From Pterois miles (Eukaryota > Chordata > Actinopteri > Perciformes > Scorpaenidae): a DNA stretch of 64,000 nucleotides. Both the position numbers and the translations under genes were made by a program. The stretch spans positions 22,436,001 through 22,500,000 of the forward strand of contig CAMQGK010000637.1 of the NCBI GenBank assembly GCA_947000775.1. The letters run 5' to 3'. How positions within the stretch are numbered: the stretch's first letter is position 1; every line of letters starts with the position of its first letter. Shown here piece after piece: positions 24,380 to 37,104 of this stretch. The notes below the pieces were generated by a model, which made no database searches, had not been told where the DNA came from, and saw only the letters and a list, made by a program, of their open reading frames with translations.

Positions 24380-25924
24380 GTAGGCACAAATACACATGGG
24401 AGGAACTGTAAAGTAGTCTGGGCGAGAGAGAAAGTCTGGATGCTCTTAGGTGACACACATGACTGGACATGCACACACGTGGAAAAGGCCGAGAGACATA
24501 CGAGACGGAATATATGCAGCAACACTTGACCACAAGCCCAAAATCTAACCGTCTGCAATTACAGCCATTCCACCGCCGCTCAGTTGGCTTCATTTAAGGG
24601 TTTACGGCCGAGCCAGAATCAGCACACATCTCCGAGCTCCAAGTGATACCTTACGTCACCGAATGCAGCTACGCTAACAGCACAGTCTGCTTTTCACATA
24701 TCCCATCTGGTTTGTGTTAGTCACCGGTCAGAGTTCTGCCTAATGTCGACCTGGTTGGACAGGTTTCTGAAGCTGCTTCTCTCTGTGGTGTTAAAGCATG
24801 ATGAATCATCAGTGAGTCTGCTGCAGTCTGGAGGGGGTCGACTATAAGCAGAAATGAAGCAGGCGGTACTGAGGGTCTTTAAAATGGTTGCAATTAAAGT
24901 GGAGGAGCGTTCCAGTGGTTGCAGCTGTTTTTTCCATCACTGCTGCTATAGCGGTCACATGTGTTTGTCCTGCGGTCTAACGCCACGTCTAGCTCTGCGC
25001 TATAAACCCGCTAATACATGCACACACTCGCAGATACATGCACGCTTTACAGTGCAAATGCTTCTTTTCCTTTGAGAAGGAAACAGGAGATTCAGTCTAA
25101 CCATCTGGGGTTCCTATGTGGACTGCAGATCCCATAAGGCTTATAGATGTAGCAAACTCCCAGAGAAATGATTGATGGATAAAACACAGGGAGTTGTGGA
25201 GAAAAGGCAGTCGGGGATGAAATAAATAAATAAATTCAAGGATGGTAGAAGAATCAGGACAAGGAGGTGAGTGTCAAGCAAGTTTTTTTAATTAGGTTTT
25301 TCGCTATTAAGCTCAGTTGACGGTTAAGTTGAATAGAAAAATAATAATTTTGGAAGTTTCATTGGTGCAGTATTAGCAAATGAAATTGCTGTACCAATTA
25401 ATCAGTCTGTTGTGTTGTCAGTCAAACAGCGATATTCTCCTGACACCAACAATCCAACACGCAAAACAGATTAATGATGATGTTTTGAGGTTAGTTGTTG
25501 GTGTCACCACCCATAATCCCCCATAACCCTGGAAAGCTGCGTTCAGAGCTGAATGCTTATGGGAGACATAGAGGGGTGTGTGTGCATGCGTGTGCATAAT
25601 GTGTGTGTTTGAGGAGGAGGAGGAGGAGGGGTTTCAAATAAATCAGCAGGAGCTTCTGGTGGAATATCCCTCCCTTGTCCTGCCATGCACACGCTCACGC
25701 ACAACCTCAACCAACTGGTCACAGCCTTTTTCAGCCCCCCTGGTGAGACAGTCTGTGCTGTAATCTGATGGTTCAGCTCCGGGTCGTCAGTCGTTTCATT
25801 TGATCCACTGCTGTATATCACAATCTTATCTGTACGTTATGGATATTAAACAGAGATATGGATGTTTTGTCATCCTGAGTTCACATATTGTAATATTACT
25901 ACGTTGGTCTCTTCTGTACACACA

Positions 25925-26060
25925 GCATCTATTGAGTGTCTGTCTGTGCAGGACGAGGGATCCCTCCTCTGCTGCCTTCCTGTTAAACAGGTTGTTCAGG
26001 GAGTTTTTCCTTACCTCTATCAGGGGATATAACAGCTGGCACACACTGGGCACTTGAGCA
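25925..26060. repeat. Teleost interspersed repeat with GGGAGTTTTTCCTTACC word
   Basis: Contains gatccctcctctgctgcctt, then cctgttaaacagg and gggagtttttccttacc, a word very common in teleost repeats. Borders are approximate. Confidence 0.5.
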
Positions 26061-26467
26061 GCACGTGTGTCACAATACCTCATGCTTTTTAGGTCTTGAC
26101 TATTTTTTCTGCATATCACATGCAGTTCATAGCAAAGACAGACAGTGAAAATGACCATTAATTGACATCATACCAGCAGCATTACTACAGTTCCAATGTC
26201 TGCATCTGTAAAATATGTTGCAGACATGAACAAAAGGTTCACATTTATTTTTAGCTTATCACTTTCTGTTTCAGAATAAAAGCTCTCTAGTGTTAACACA
26301 AGGCTTTTATTCTGAAATATCTGCAGGAGAGTGTTGTGGAAAATGCAGTGATTTACATGGCTCCATAAATTAATAGTAATGGCTTTTAATCATGTATTAT
26401 AATATTTACAAATGAGCACATGCCTCTTAAATGTATTCTGTCTGAAATTAAACACATTTATCCATCC

Positions 26468-26590
26468 ATCTGCAACCGCTTATGCCGTTACGGGGGGGAC
26501 TGGAGCCGGATTTCAGCCTGTGACCCTCTTGCTGTGCGGTGACAGCACACACACGACAACCACTGCACCACCGTGCAGCCCGGCTTACAT
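26468..26590 (-). repeat. SINE-related fragment, reverse strand
   Basis: Reverse complement starts with the ggctgcacggtggtgcagtg head familiar from teleost tRNA-derived repeats. The plus strand begins atccatccatctgcaaccgc. A forward fragment of the same head is at 55737-55770. Confidence 0.65.
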
Positions 26591-28375
26591 TTATAATGAA
26601 ATGAAATGGCCATTATGAAAGGAAACCTCTTGGTAGAAATAAAGAGCTGGCAGCAGCAGCGACGTAGCCAGTGTGGACGCCACTTGCATAAGAGATTCAG
26701 CACTTCAACAGCCACGACGCACTGGTCAGGAGCCTAGTGTGTCCCAGCCGTAAGGACAGAGGGTGTCGCATAGAGGCAAATTTGTCAGTTGTGATACTAG
26801 ACCATATAAAATTAAAACTGACTTACAATTTGGTAGTTGTGTTGTGGTGCTTCCTCTGTCCTGACAGAGAGAGATGAAAGAGGAAGCAGACTAAAAGTAG
26901 AGCAGAGAGCCGAGACAAGACAAAGACACTGATGGTCATTTATCTAATGATGAAACAATGGCGTCAGCATCTTGGCGCCTAATGTCCTCCCTCAGCTGAT
27001 ATACCTCAGGTGGCCAATCAGCAACAGCCTCGCCATCCCAACTGTGCCCAGTCTTTTGGGTGTAAGCAAGAGTCTTGACTTTTATGTTAGAAAGTCACAT
27101 AAATAACTCAACGGTCAGTGGCCAAGAAGATCTTTTGGCCGAGTGTTTTATGGTTTGGGTGTGTGAAATGCTGTGTCGGCATTCACAGCATAATCCAGGG
27201 AAATAGTTTTCATAATTTAGAGCAGATCCTGGATCATTTCATGCAGGGATCAGCAGTAAGCATGAACTTTAATGTACATGAACCCCACAGAGTGACGTAT
27301 TTAGTCATTTATTTCAAGATAAAGAAGCTTTTCTACCAGTGCAAGGCTTGTTGAACCTGCTGACCTCTTCATTCATCCATCCATCTCTCGCCTGACATTT
27401 TCATTCACTCACCCTTTCACTAGTTGTCTCGAAAACCACCTGTCATCCATCAAATCCTCCCTTCTCGTCGACACATCTTCACTCACCTTCTCCTTCCAGT
27501 CTTGCGCTCTTTTCCATCCCTCCTCTTTCCTCTCTCTCGACACTCCATCATGCGTTCTCCCTCCTCCCTCCCATATGTTTCTGAGAAAGTCATCATGAAA
27601 TACAAGTTTATGCTGCTCGAGCAAATGACTTTCTTCTTGGCTACAACGATGGTTTGGTATGTGTGTGTTAATCTGGAAGAATTATTGAATTAGTGTTTTA
27701 TGAGCAAGAGGCATCAAAGGAGGACAGAAATAAATGGGAGCCATGTGGATTTTAAGAAAGGAAGAGTATGAGCATATAGCATAATGCTTGAACACACACT
27801 CAAGAGCAAGAACACAAATACATGCATGCTTGTGTGTTAACATAAAGCAGCCACTGTGACCACAGACACACACACACTGGTTTTAAACATCTGGGAGCCA
27901 GCCCATGTCACACAGCGTCATGATGATTTGTGTGATCTGTAATGTATTTGATAATGTCATTAAAGGAACCAGATGGGACATGTGGAATATATGTTAACTT
28001 GCAGGAACTTTTTCAGAGAGAAGAAGTAATATTCCTGCAGCGTTTGTTCCTACAGGCCTACAAATGACAGGACAAGACATGCACCGGAGAAAGAGGGAAT
28101 GAAGCAGACAGAAAGTAAAAGATATGAGGGGGAATACTGGGCGAACACGATTATATTCACGCTGGTCTCTGCACTGAAATTTGTGTATATCCCATAAAAT
28201 CAAGTTGCATGTAATCCACGTAATTATGAACCTCGTAATATGAAAAGCAACAACAAACACCGAACTTTCGGTCAGGAGACTGGTGTTCACATGTTGCTGA
28301 ACATTTGTAGGAAAACACGAAAAATTAAAGTTATTTTTCGTAAGAAATCTTACGAACCGTAAATATATTAGAACC

Positions 28376-29036
28376 AGGGCTGTCAGAGTTAACGTGATTA
28401 CAACGCCTCAAGACAAATTTGTTTTAACAACACTAATTTCTTTAAATGCATTAATGCAGCTTGTGATTTTGAAGTTGTAGTGGGCTCAGTTTTATAGCTA
28501 CAGTGAAGATACTATTATCATCCAGAACTAGGAAATCAAGGAGGTTAAATAATGCTCAAATGTACCCAAAATTTTAGCAAGGAAAAAGAGAATAGCCATT
28601 TTGAGGGGTCCCTTGACCTCTGACCTCAAGATATGTGAATGAAAATGGGTTCCCATGAGTCCCCTTTACAGACATGCCCACTTTATGATAATCACATGCA
28701 GTTTGGATCAAGTCATAGTCAAGTCAGCACACTGACACACTGACAGCTGATGTTGCCTGTTGGGCTGCAGCTGTGATTTGAACATATTGTTTTATACTAA
28801 ATGCAGTACCTGTGAGGGTTTCTGGACAATATTTGTCATTGTTTTGTGTTGTTAATTGATTTCCAATCATAAATATATACACATATTTGCATAAAGCAGC
28901 ATACTTGCCCACTCCCTTGTTGATAAGAGTATTAAATAGTTGACAAATCTCCCTTTAAGGTAGATTTTGAACAGATAAAAATTGTGATTAATTTGCAATT
29001 AATCCGGATTAACTATATTAATCAACTGACAACCCT
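28376..29036 (+). mobile_element. Non-autonomous element with AGGGCTGTCA ends, copy A
   Basis: Left end agggctgtcagagttaac and right end atcaactgacaaccct are imperfect inverted repeats. The middle has the family word cccttgacctctgacctcaa. The ends look like hAT-type MITEs of teleosts (inference). No transposase ORF. Confidence 0.75.
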
Positions 29037-30184
29037 AATTACAAATCATCATTGTAGAAGCAGCATGCTGCGCCGTTTTTCTAGCATTGGTCACATTTCA
29101 TGTTTTCTTGTTTCTGTGTTTTTACCCAGAACTATTTCTTTATTTCTCTGTTCCGGTTTTTACATTTCTGCAGCCATTTTCCATATCCCCTCTTGATGAT
29201 CAGGTCATGTCAGGTCATTTGACTCCTCATGTGAACTGTTCATGAGAAACAGGAAGAAAAGATAATGACACTATCAGTATAACTTTGACTTCTCCGTGAG
29301 TCAGTGCACAAACTTGGCCGTGGGCCTTGTAATGGGAGGTTGTCCACATGACAGGAGAAAAGCAGTGATTTTCTGCACCCTGAGGTCTCAGGTTGAGAGG
29401 TGATGTAGTCTTAGTTTGACTCTTCGTCTGGAGGAGTCAGAGGCCTGCTGCTGTAGAGGTACGTTTAAGCTTGACTTGGTACAAATGTCATTACGCAGCC
29501 CTCCTGAATCGCTGCAGGCAGAGCTGTCTGCGGCCATTACACCACTGGACCTCGGCCAAGAAAAAAGCCCTCCTATTCCCACCTTAATCTGTGGGAGGGA
29601 GGATGGATGGAGAGAGATGGATCAAGGTGGGAGACGTGGGTGGAATCACAGGGAGAGGGAATCGTGATGAGAAGAAGAAAATAAGGAAGAAAACATAAGT
29701 AAAATGTCTACCGAACGTTGAACTGATAGAGAAAGTGAGCTGTGCAGAGGGAGGAAGAGAGGTGGAAACCAAAGGGAGAAAAGTGAGGTTCACAGGGGAA
29801 GAAGTGAGTGAAGGAAAGAGGCAGAGGGGAGAAGCAAGTGTTCACAGGGGAACGACAGAGTGAAAGATGAAGGGATGGACGGACGGACGGAGGAGAGGAG
29901 GAATAATGAGAAAAGCAGACGAGGGTGTTGACCACAAATCCCTCTGGATAGACCAGAGGTCTCAGCAACACAGCCTGTGAGGATGTCAGGAGAGGGAAAT
30001 TAAATAAAACGACGACGAGTGGAGGAGGGGGAGGTGAGGTGAGGGGAAGGCAGGAGGAAAGGGGGAGGTCAGAGGAGAGAGGGAGGAAAGAGTTTGTGAC
30101 AAATGAAGAAAGAAAAGCTGAGAGAGAGAAAGAGGAAAGGGTGCCATGTGTCACTTGGTTTGAGAGATTTGTGAACTGTACCGT

Positions 30185-30219
30185 CACACACACACACACA
30201 CATACACACACACACACAC
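30185..30219. repeat. (CA)n microsatellite, interrupted
   Basis: CA tract with one catac break. Confidence 0.95.
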
Positions 30220-30330
30220 GCCAGAATTCAGCTGTCAAACACAGGTTACCTCCCTGAAGTCTGTGTGTGTTTGTCCTTGTGTGATGAAATGAGAGGAGAT
30301 GGGAGGTGTTTTACTATTTTATAACTCTAT

Positions 30331-30331
<1 letters not shown>

Positions 30332-30399
<68 letters not shown>
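30332..30399. repeat. (CA)n microsatellite
   Basis: Pure CA tract of about 68 bp. Confidence 0.97.
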
Positions 30400-30401
<2 letters not shown>

Positions 30402-31769
30402 AGCACGGACATTTGAATAATTCAGTGTGTCTGCGCTGGTCCTGACTGACTGACTAACTGGGGCCCCGTGGGCTCTCGACCCACACACACACCTGTTCTT
30501 TTCTTTCCCATGAGGTGAACATATTCCTCGTCATGCTCATTTTCTGTGCTGTAGTTACGCGTCAGACCTGGTTCGATGCTGTGTGACTACAAACCAGAAG
30601 CGGCTACGCTATGGTGTCCTCCTGCCCTGCACATTGATTGTTATTCAGCAGAGGAGGTGCGTGTAAATGAAGGAGAAAAGCAGCATTCGCTGCATGTCTA
30701 TCACCTCTGACCTTCGCTGAGGGATGAAAGTAACATCTGAATCGGGAAGATTTCTCTCGCTTTGAGTCGTTCTTATAGTGCTGGTTTGAAACAGCGTCTC
30801 TGCTTGTTTGTTCCGGCCTGTGTGAGAGAGCGAGAGAGAAAGAGGTGTAAAGTTAAGCATCTGTTCACCCCAGTGTTCCTGGTGTCAGCTTGCCTCGTCT
30901 CTTAACATAGGTGGAAACACTGGACGATTAACCAACCTGCCCAACACACACACACATAATAACCTGAGCTGGGTTGAGGTGTGGGTGTCGTCCATTAGCT
31001 GATTGTGGCAGAAGCCTTTTAGAAAGAGGCTGTTAACCACAAATTAAGGATGCTACATACAGTATCCCCTTACAAAATGTGATCTCTGCAGCCTTTGCGT
31101 AGCAGCTTGTCAGCTTCACCATGCACACTATCTGTGACCGCTCCATCCTCAGCGCAGCGTTTGCCTAATTAATCTGCCTCATAGTGTGGGGTTTAAATGC
31201 CACATAGCCACTTTTTTATACCACGGAGCAAAGTAGTCGGGGTATATAGTACTCTGTGTGTCTCTCCGTCCCTCCGACCTCTGTCGAGTAGAACTCGTAA
31301 ACTACTTGACGTAGCACACTTGGTCCAATAGTTGTCAGTGTGGTCTAGTTTTGCCTTTTAGGAGTTAGAAGTCCAGGGTGCCCAAAAATTTTGAAATTTT
31401 GGCTTAAAACTATGATTTTTTTTAGCTTCAGTTTCTTTTCTGGGGCAAAATATTGTGGCTTTGCAATGTGGTCTAGGTCTCAAAAAAGATTGATTGATTG
31501 AAGAACAATTATTTTCAACTTCTATTCCATTTCCAGAGCAAAACTATTTAACTCAGGAGCTTCAAATGTGATATGGTGGTTGACAGTGTTGCGGGGGCAG
31601 GGGGAGTGGACCGTGTGAGCCATGCTCACATCTGACTTGTTCTTTTCGCATTGACGCCAATAATCCTCCACCATCATCTTGTCTGTCTTCTCTCTCTCAT
31701 CCCAAATCGGACTCCTGCTACTCTGTGCTGTAGAGCAGGCACTTTCAGATTGTAGCGTCCGACTACAGT

Positions 31770-32040
31770 GGCAAGCCCAATATCTTAATGCTGAAGGTTT
31801 GCTCTTGGTTAACATTGTGAAATGGTCGCGGTTAGGTTTAGACAACAAAAGCACTTGGTTAAGGTTATAGGACATCGTGCTTTGGCTTAAAATTGCAAGC
31901 ATCATTTATCATGCAAGCTACGGACATACCATCATGTGACTCAGTGATGTAGAGTCGTGTAAAAATCAGCAGAAATCTCATTTGGTGTCACATGAGACAT
32001 GAACGCTGGTCCCGTAAGTAAAACACCTGTTTGTTCGTAG
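31770..32040 (+). repeat. Interspersed repeat family R2 copy
   Basis: gtcgcggttaggtttagaca and a cacatgagacatgaacgctgg-like phrase match the other R2 copies. Diverged. Confidence 0.6.
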
Positions 32041-32590
32041 CTTCCACTCGACTTCTCATTCTCTTACTATGTCTATTATTCTGTATCTAATATTGACGCT
32101 GATGGGTTTGCATTGGAGTTAGCTGAAAATGTGTCTCATACAGATGCTGAAGAGTGTCTTGTGTGTTGACGCTGAAGACCAGGCTGCCTTACACCCACAC
32201 AGATTAAGATGGTAAACCTAAGTTTAGGTTGGCTTACCTGTCTCTACTGACTGTTTATCACACATTTATAATTGGTAAGGTACACTCATTTCACTTGGTG
32301 TAAGTGATCAGCCTAAAATATGCACCATATGTACAAATACATGTTTATAGTTTGACAGTGGGGTCAGCTTAGTATCGATTCTGAATATTTAAGACTATTT
32401 GTTGGTGAGCTCTGATGGCAGTCGTTGCTGGTGTTTTCTTATCATGTTTTCAGCCTGCTACTGATGGGATTTCAGTAGTTTGTAGTTGCAGTAGAAGCTG
32501 AAATTCAGTAGCTGCTCTGTTTGTTGACCCTCAACAAAGCTGATAATAGAAAAATAAATGTACACCAGACGTGTCCATGAACAGCATGTA

Positions 32591-32630
<40 letters not shown>
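32591..32630. repeat. (CA)n microsatellite
   Basis: Pure CA tract of about 40 bp. Confidence 0.96.
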
Positions 32631-32631
<1 letters not shown>

Positions 32632-33689
32632 ATCACCAATTTAAACAACTAGTAAAGGACAGTTGCAAGGTTAAACATTCACACAGAAATCAAAGATTTA
32701 TGTGCACATACAGTACATAAAAGCACATACAGGCATGTGTGACTGTGCACACATTTGCTGAGGAAAAGTTTCAGTGTGCACCGAGGGAAATCAGAAAGCA
32801 CCCACCAGCCCCCAAGTCCTCGGAGTGAGACTTAATAATTACACTTTAACACACCGACACTCCAACACACACACACACATGTAATTACAGTCCGCTGCCA
32901 CAATCCCATTAAGTCTTTTGGGCCCTTTAGGCATTTTTCCATCATTTAACTGGTCACAGTTTCTGGTATTAAGGCCATTGTAAGGGCAGGAGTTCACCGC
33001 ATGTGACTTTGTGTCGTACACCCAGTGGGTCATGGGTTAAATTCCCAGCTGGCCCAGTAGCTCGCTCCTGTTCCAAGTCAGAAACCCCTTTCATCCATAT
33101 TTTGTCACCCCTGACGGCTCTTACTGTTTAATGGATTGGAAACAGGAAGAAATAGTGAATTAACACACACACACACACAAAGGAACACACACTCCAAAAA
33201 CAAAGTGAACATCTATAAATGAGTACCCAAGCAAGTAATTGCAAGGCCTTTGGCTCCGTTGAATGAGGTTTACTGCTCTCTGTAATAAACACACTATGCT
33301 GTGTTTTCAGCACTGATGTAACATAATAGAAAGAGTGTTAGAGACACTGAGGGAAAACAGCCTTTGAGGTTCTTTAATGAAACAACAGGATAGACTTTTT
33401 TTCCTTAAATTTACAGCAGTATATCATCATTGCAGGGAGGGAGAGCAAGACGTCTACAAGAAAGACAGAAAGGAGGACAGAAAGTGGAACGATAGGGAGA
33501 GGAGCAGCAACCCAGCTGTGTTTTCCTGTAGTGAGCCCAATAGAGACGACACAGAGACATGACACTCTGTCAGATAGACAGAGATGTAAAGTCGTGGTGT
33601 CAAGAGACAAAAAGACTGCTTCTGGCCATGTGCGCTTGCATTCAGCTTCCTTTTTATCTGTATTTGTGTGTGTTTTCAGAGGAAATTAC

Positions 33690-33690
<1 letters not shown>

Positions 33691-33733
<43 letters not shown>
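33691..33733. repeat. (TG)n microsatellite
   Basis: Pure TG tract of about 43 bp. Confidence 0.96.
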
Positions 33734-33734
<1 letters not shown>

Positions 33735-33910
33735 TGAGGAATGAGGGCGCATTGTAAGACAGTATGTGTTCTGTGGTGTGTGTAGGACACTATCATGTCT
33801 GTGTGGAGGGGCGACAGCGAGTGTTTTTCTTTGCTGTCTGAGCGTGATGGAGTAAATATGATGTTTTCCTATGTGTGTGGGTGTGTGTATGTGTGTGTGT
33901 TTGTGTGCGT

Positions 33911-33955
33911 GCACGCATACATGCATGCATACATGCACGCATACATGCACGCATG
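33911..33955. repeat. GCATACAT/GCACGCAT array
   Basis: Tandem 8-base words gcatacat, gcatgcat and gcacgcat. The unit gcatgc is self-complementary. Confidence 0.9.
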
Positions 33956-34037
33956 TGTGTGCATAGTTGAGTCAAGGGGACGTGAGAAGAGGATGCTCTC
34001 CCACATACTTACACCTTTTTTTGAGTGAGGACTTCTT

Positions 34038-34113
34038 TTAGGTTGAGGTTAGGTTTAGGTTGAGGTTAGGGTTAGGATTAGGCAAGTAACAGTTACAATT
34101 AGGGCTAGGGTAA
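34038..34113. repeat. Degenerate TTAGGG-like array
   Basis: Words ggttgaggttaggtttaggt, gaggttagggttaggatta and agggctagggtaag. Only a few exact TTAGGG units occur. Confidence 0.75.
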
Positions 34114-34499
34114 GTCTCCAAGAAATGAATGTAAGTCTGTAATGTCCTCAAAAGTCATGGAAACACGACTGTGTGTGTGTTTGTGAGAAAGCCTTCAGAC
34201 TTATTGTTTCCTTTGTGAACAGAAGCAGTATATTCAGTGTTCACGGCTTAAAGATGCTCAATACAAAACTAATAAAAAAAATGGCAAAAACTTGCAACAA
34301 CTCTCATAAGACTCTGGGCCTGACAACCTATCCTAACCTAAACTATTCAAGCTCAATGCCTAGCCTTAACAATACTGTGAGAGTTTCCCAACTCCTGGGT
34401 TACCTTCTTGATGCGACTCTAATGTTGCTAACTGCTAACAGTGCAAACAGCAGCGACAGTCATCATTCTTTTCATTCTCAAAATGTTGAACTGTTTCTT

Positions 34500-34850
34500 T
34501 AAAGGGTTATACTATCCTACTTAGCCGTAGTGGCTAAAATGAGTGAAATGGTACTAAATGACAAGTATGGCCGAGGCTGATGGGAGTGTCATGAGTCTGG
34601 CAGGTATTTAGTCATAAACCTATAATAACATAAACATAAAAGTATTGGACAATGCAAATTTTGACCAGATGATGGCAAAGTTATGATTATTCATTCAGAG
34701 ATAGACTTCTGTACCAACTTTGATAACAATCCACCCAAGTAATAGTTATAGTTGAGACATTTCAACCTCAAAAACCTCAAGTGAACCTCATGGGGGCGCT
34801 AGGGATGGATTGGGATCACCAGAATCATCAGGAGATATCACGTGGGAACC
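34500..34850. repeat. Unclassified interspersed repeat
   Basis: Contains atagacttctgtaccaactt, gataacaatccacccaagta and a catgggggcgctagggatgg-type phrase, typical of a teleost repeat. Borders uncertain; ends about 150 bp before an exon. Confidence 0.45.
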
Positions 34851-35000
34851 ATAAATGTCGACAAAATGTCAAGACCACATCCATCATATAGTTGTGTTGC
34901 TCACTCTGCCCTCTGCCCTTCCTGTATGGGGTGACAAGGGAAAATCCCTACAGCCATTAATGTGTCATTCAATCCTATCTGTTCCTCTCTTTCTGTGTAG

Positions 35001-35145
35001 GTTTTCCACGCCAACGCTGACGCCACGGAGGTGGTTCTCAACCGGATCCCACAGCCGGTCCTGGCCCGCTTCGTACGCATCCGACCTCAGACGTGGAAGA
35101 ATGGCATCGCGCTGCGGTTCGAGCTGTACGGCTGTCAGATTACGG
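35001..35145 (+). CDS. nrp2: Neuropilin-2 exon: last part of b1 domain
   Basis: 48 codons plus the first base of an Asp codon. VFHANADATEVVLN, IPQPVLARFVRIRPQTW, KNGIALRFELYGCQIT. The Cys of YGC closes the b1 disulphide that began with FHC. FVRIRPQTW followed by an IALR-FELYGC strand is the usual discoidin C-terminus, and the NADATEVVLN loop is NRP2-like. Acceptor ctttctgtgtag, donor gtaagt. Reading on into the intron gives a stop after two codons. Confidence 0.98.
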
Positions 35146-35511
35146 GTAAGTAAAGATAAAGCGCGTCGTTCCATAGAGTTTCTCAGACTTTTTCCTCCTC
35201 GTGGGACTCGCTCTTGTGAAAACACGATAGCGGTCAAACTTTATGCCAGTGATATACCGGCTTTTACACCGGGTCAGAAGGTGGGTCACAGCAAAAATAA
35301 CTCCCTCAGAAAACATTTCCTGGAAAAGAACAACAACTCGTTTATATAAACAATTCAGCAATTTGTCCAATCCATCAATCCATCCAGTGCTTCTATTCAT
35401 ACCTTCCTCTCATCTGTTTCTCTTTCTCATGCACACAACACACCCACTCTCATGTGCACTCACACTCTTGCCCTCTCTCTTTCATATACATATCCTCCCT
35501 CTCTGTCTCCC

Positions 35512-35512
<1 letters not shown>

Positions 35513-35555
<43 letters not shown>
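35513..35555. repeat. (CA)n microsatellite
   Basis: Pure CA tract of about 43 bp, opposite in sense to the TG tract at 35711. Confidence 0.97.
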
Positions 35556-35557
<2 letters not shown>

Positions 35558-35708
35558 GTGTCCTAATAGAATAATACTAGAGTGTGATGTGTGGGTGATA
35601 ACATCAGAGAGTAACAGGCTCTCAGCTTTCATCTGCAGCCCTGGCAAACAAACACGATTTCAACCAGCATAATCAGCTCAATACTATAAATAGATAAAAC
35701 TTAATTAG

Positions 35709-35710
<2 letters not shown>

Positions 35711-35762
<52 letters not shown>
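35711..35762. repeat. (TG)n microsatellite
   Basis: Pure TG tract of about 52 bp. Confidence 0.97.
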
Positions 35763-35766
<4 letters not shown>

Positions 35767-35941
35767 AGAAGTAAAAGAGAGGGAGTTTCAATCCATTTGA
35801 GTGTGTGTCGGCTCCACTGTATCATTATTGGGTTAGAGCCTCTCTCTGCTGCCACCGTAGTGGCCATTGAGAGGGACAGATATGCTCTTATCTCAGAGGG
35901 CTATTTCAGCACCCACACAAATCACAATCACACCACAACAA

Positions 35942-35945
<4 letters not shown>

Positions 35946-35980
<35 letters not shown>
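35946..35980. repeat. (GA)n microsatellite
   Basis: Pure AG tract with an acacag break, then more AG to about 35996. Confidence 0.95.
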
Positions 35981-35984
<4 letters not shown>

Positions 35985-36337
35985 AGAGAGAGAGGGCAGA
36001 AGAGGCAGGAGTGTGGTGTACATCAGGTATCTTTGCCTGTGTTTTTGTCTACCAACAGCCTATTTTTTACCCTATTTTAACACCTGAAATTGCATTATAT
36101 ATCACCCTGGTTTTCTTACGACACTCTCAGCAGTGAGAACCCATTCAACACAGCTTTCGGCCATTCCTGTTTCCCTGTGTATTGCCCATCTCTGCTGCCT
36201 CGTAATGTCTGCAATCTATCACTGGGCTGAGGAAAGCACTGACTATATGCAAAATGTTGACAGAGGTAAGCACGTTGTTGTGCCACACTTTCAGTAAGAT
36301 AAGCCTATAACCCGCAGAGAAACTTTACACCGAAACT

Positions 36338-37104
36338 AGGGCTGTCAAAAGGTTTGTTGTTTTAAAGCTGGAGTGAAGATACTGGCATCATATGAAAGTA
36401 GAAAACCTAAGGAATCCATTGGGCAAATATTTCGTTTTGTCATTTTTATTTTATTACTGTAAAATGCAGTAGCATTTTGGATCATTCAACAAATCATCCA
36501 ACTACCCTTTAACCCTCTGAGAGCCATTTTACTGTCTTTCAGAGGCAGTGGCAGGTTCAGTTTTAGTGATAAAGTGAAGTTACAGATATCACATAAAACT
36601 AGAAAATCTCAAGAATCCACGGGTACCAACCATGTCATACCAGCTTGTCACAAAGGAGGCAAAATAACACCACAAAATTATGCTAAATTTTTACTAAGAA
36701 AGACCGGCATGGCCATTTTCAAAGGGGTCCCTTGACCTCTGACCTCAAGATATGGGTACCCACCAGTCTCCCCTTTACAGACATGCCCACTTTATGATAA
36801 TCACATGTCGTTTGGGGAAAGTCAACTGACAGCTGTTGTTGCCTGTTGGGCTTGACTTGGCCATGTTATGATTTGAGCTTATTTTTTATACTAAATGCAG
36901 TACCTGTGAGGGTTTCTATTATTTTGTGTTGTTAATTGATTTCCAATAATAAATATATGCATATATTTTCATAAAGCAGCTCATTTGCCCAATCCCATGT
37001 TGATAAGAGTATTCCATACTTGACAAATCTCCCTTTTAACGTACATTTTGAACAGATAAAAAATGTGTGATTAATTGTTATTAGATGTTTTAATCGACAG
37101 CCCT
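36338..37104 (+). mobile_element. Non-autonomous element with AGGGCTGTCA ends, copy B
   Basis: Left end agggctgtcaaaagg, right end taatcgacagccct. The central word cccttgacctctgacctcaa is shared with copy A. About 100 bp near 36430-36540 looks extra compared with copy A. Forward orientation. Confidence 0.8.

Larger units (their letters stand above)
24380..35000 (+). other. nrp2: Intron, 10621 bp
   Basis: No gene seen. Contents are a SINE-related fragment, an AGGGCTGTCA-ended element, a strongly purine-rich stretch (29590-30150), CA and TG tracts, an R2 copy, a degenerate telomere-like array and several unclassified teleost-type repeats. The parts 24380-25560, 26600-27350 and 32050-32580 show nothing I recognise. 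Confidence 0.85.

Noticed and set aside
29708..30238. 176-codon minus-strand ORF rich in Ser, Leu and Phe
   Set aside because: It is the complement of a purine-rich stretch next to a CA tract; low complexity and no domain.
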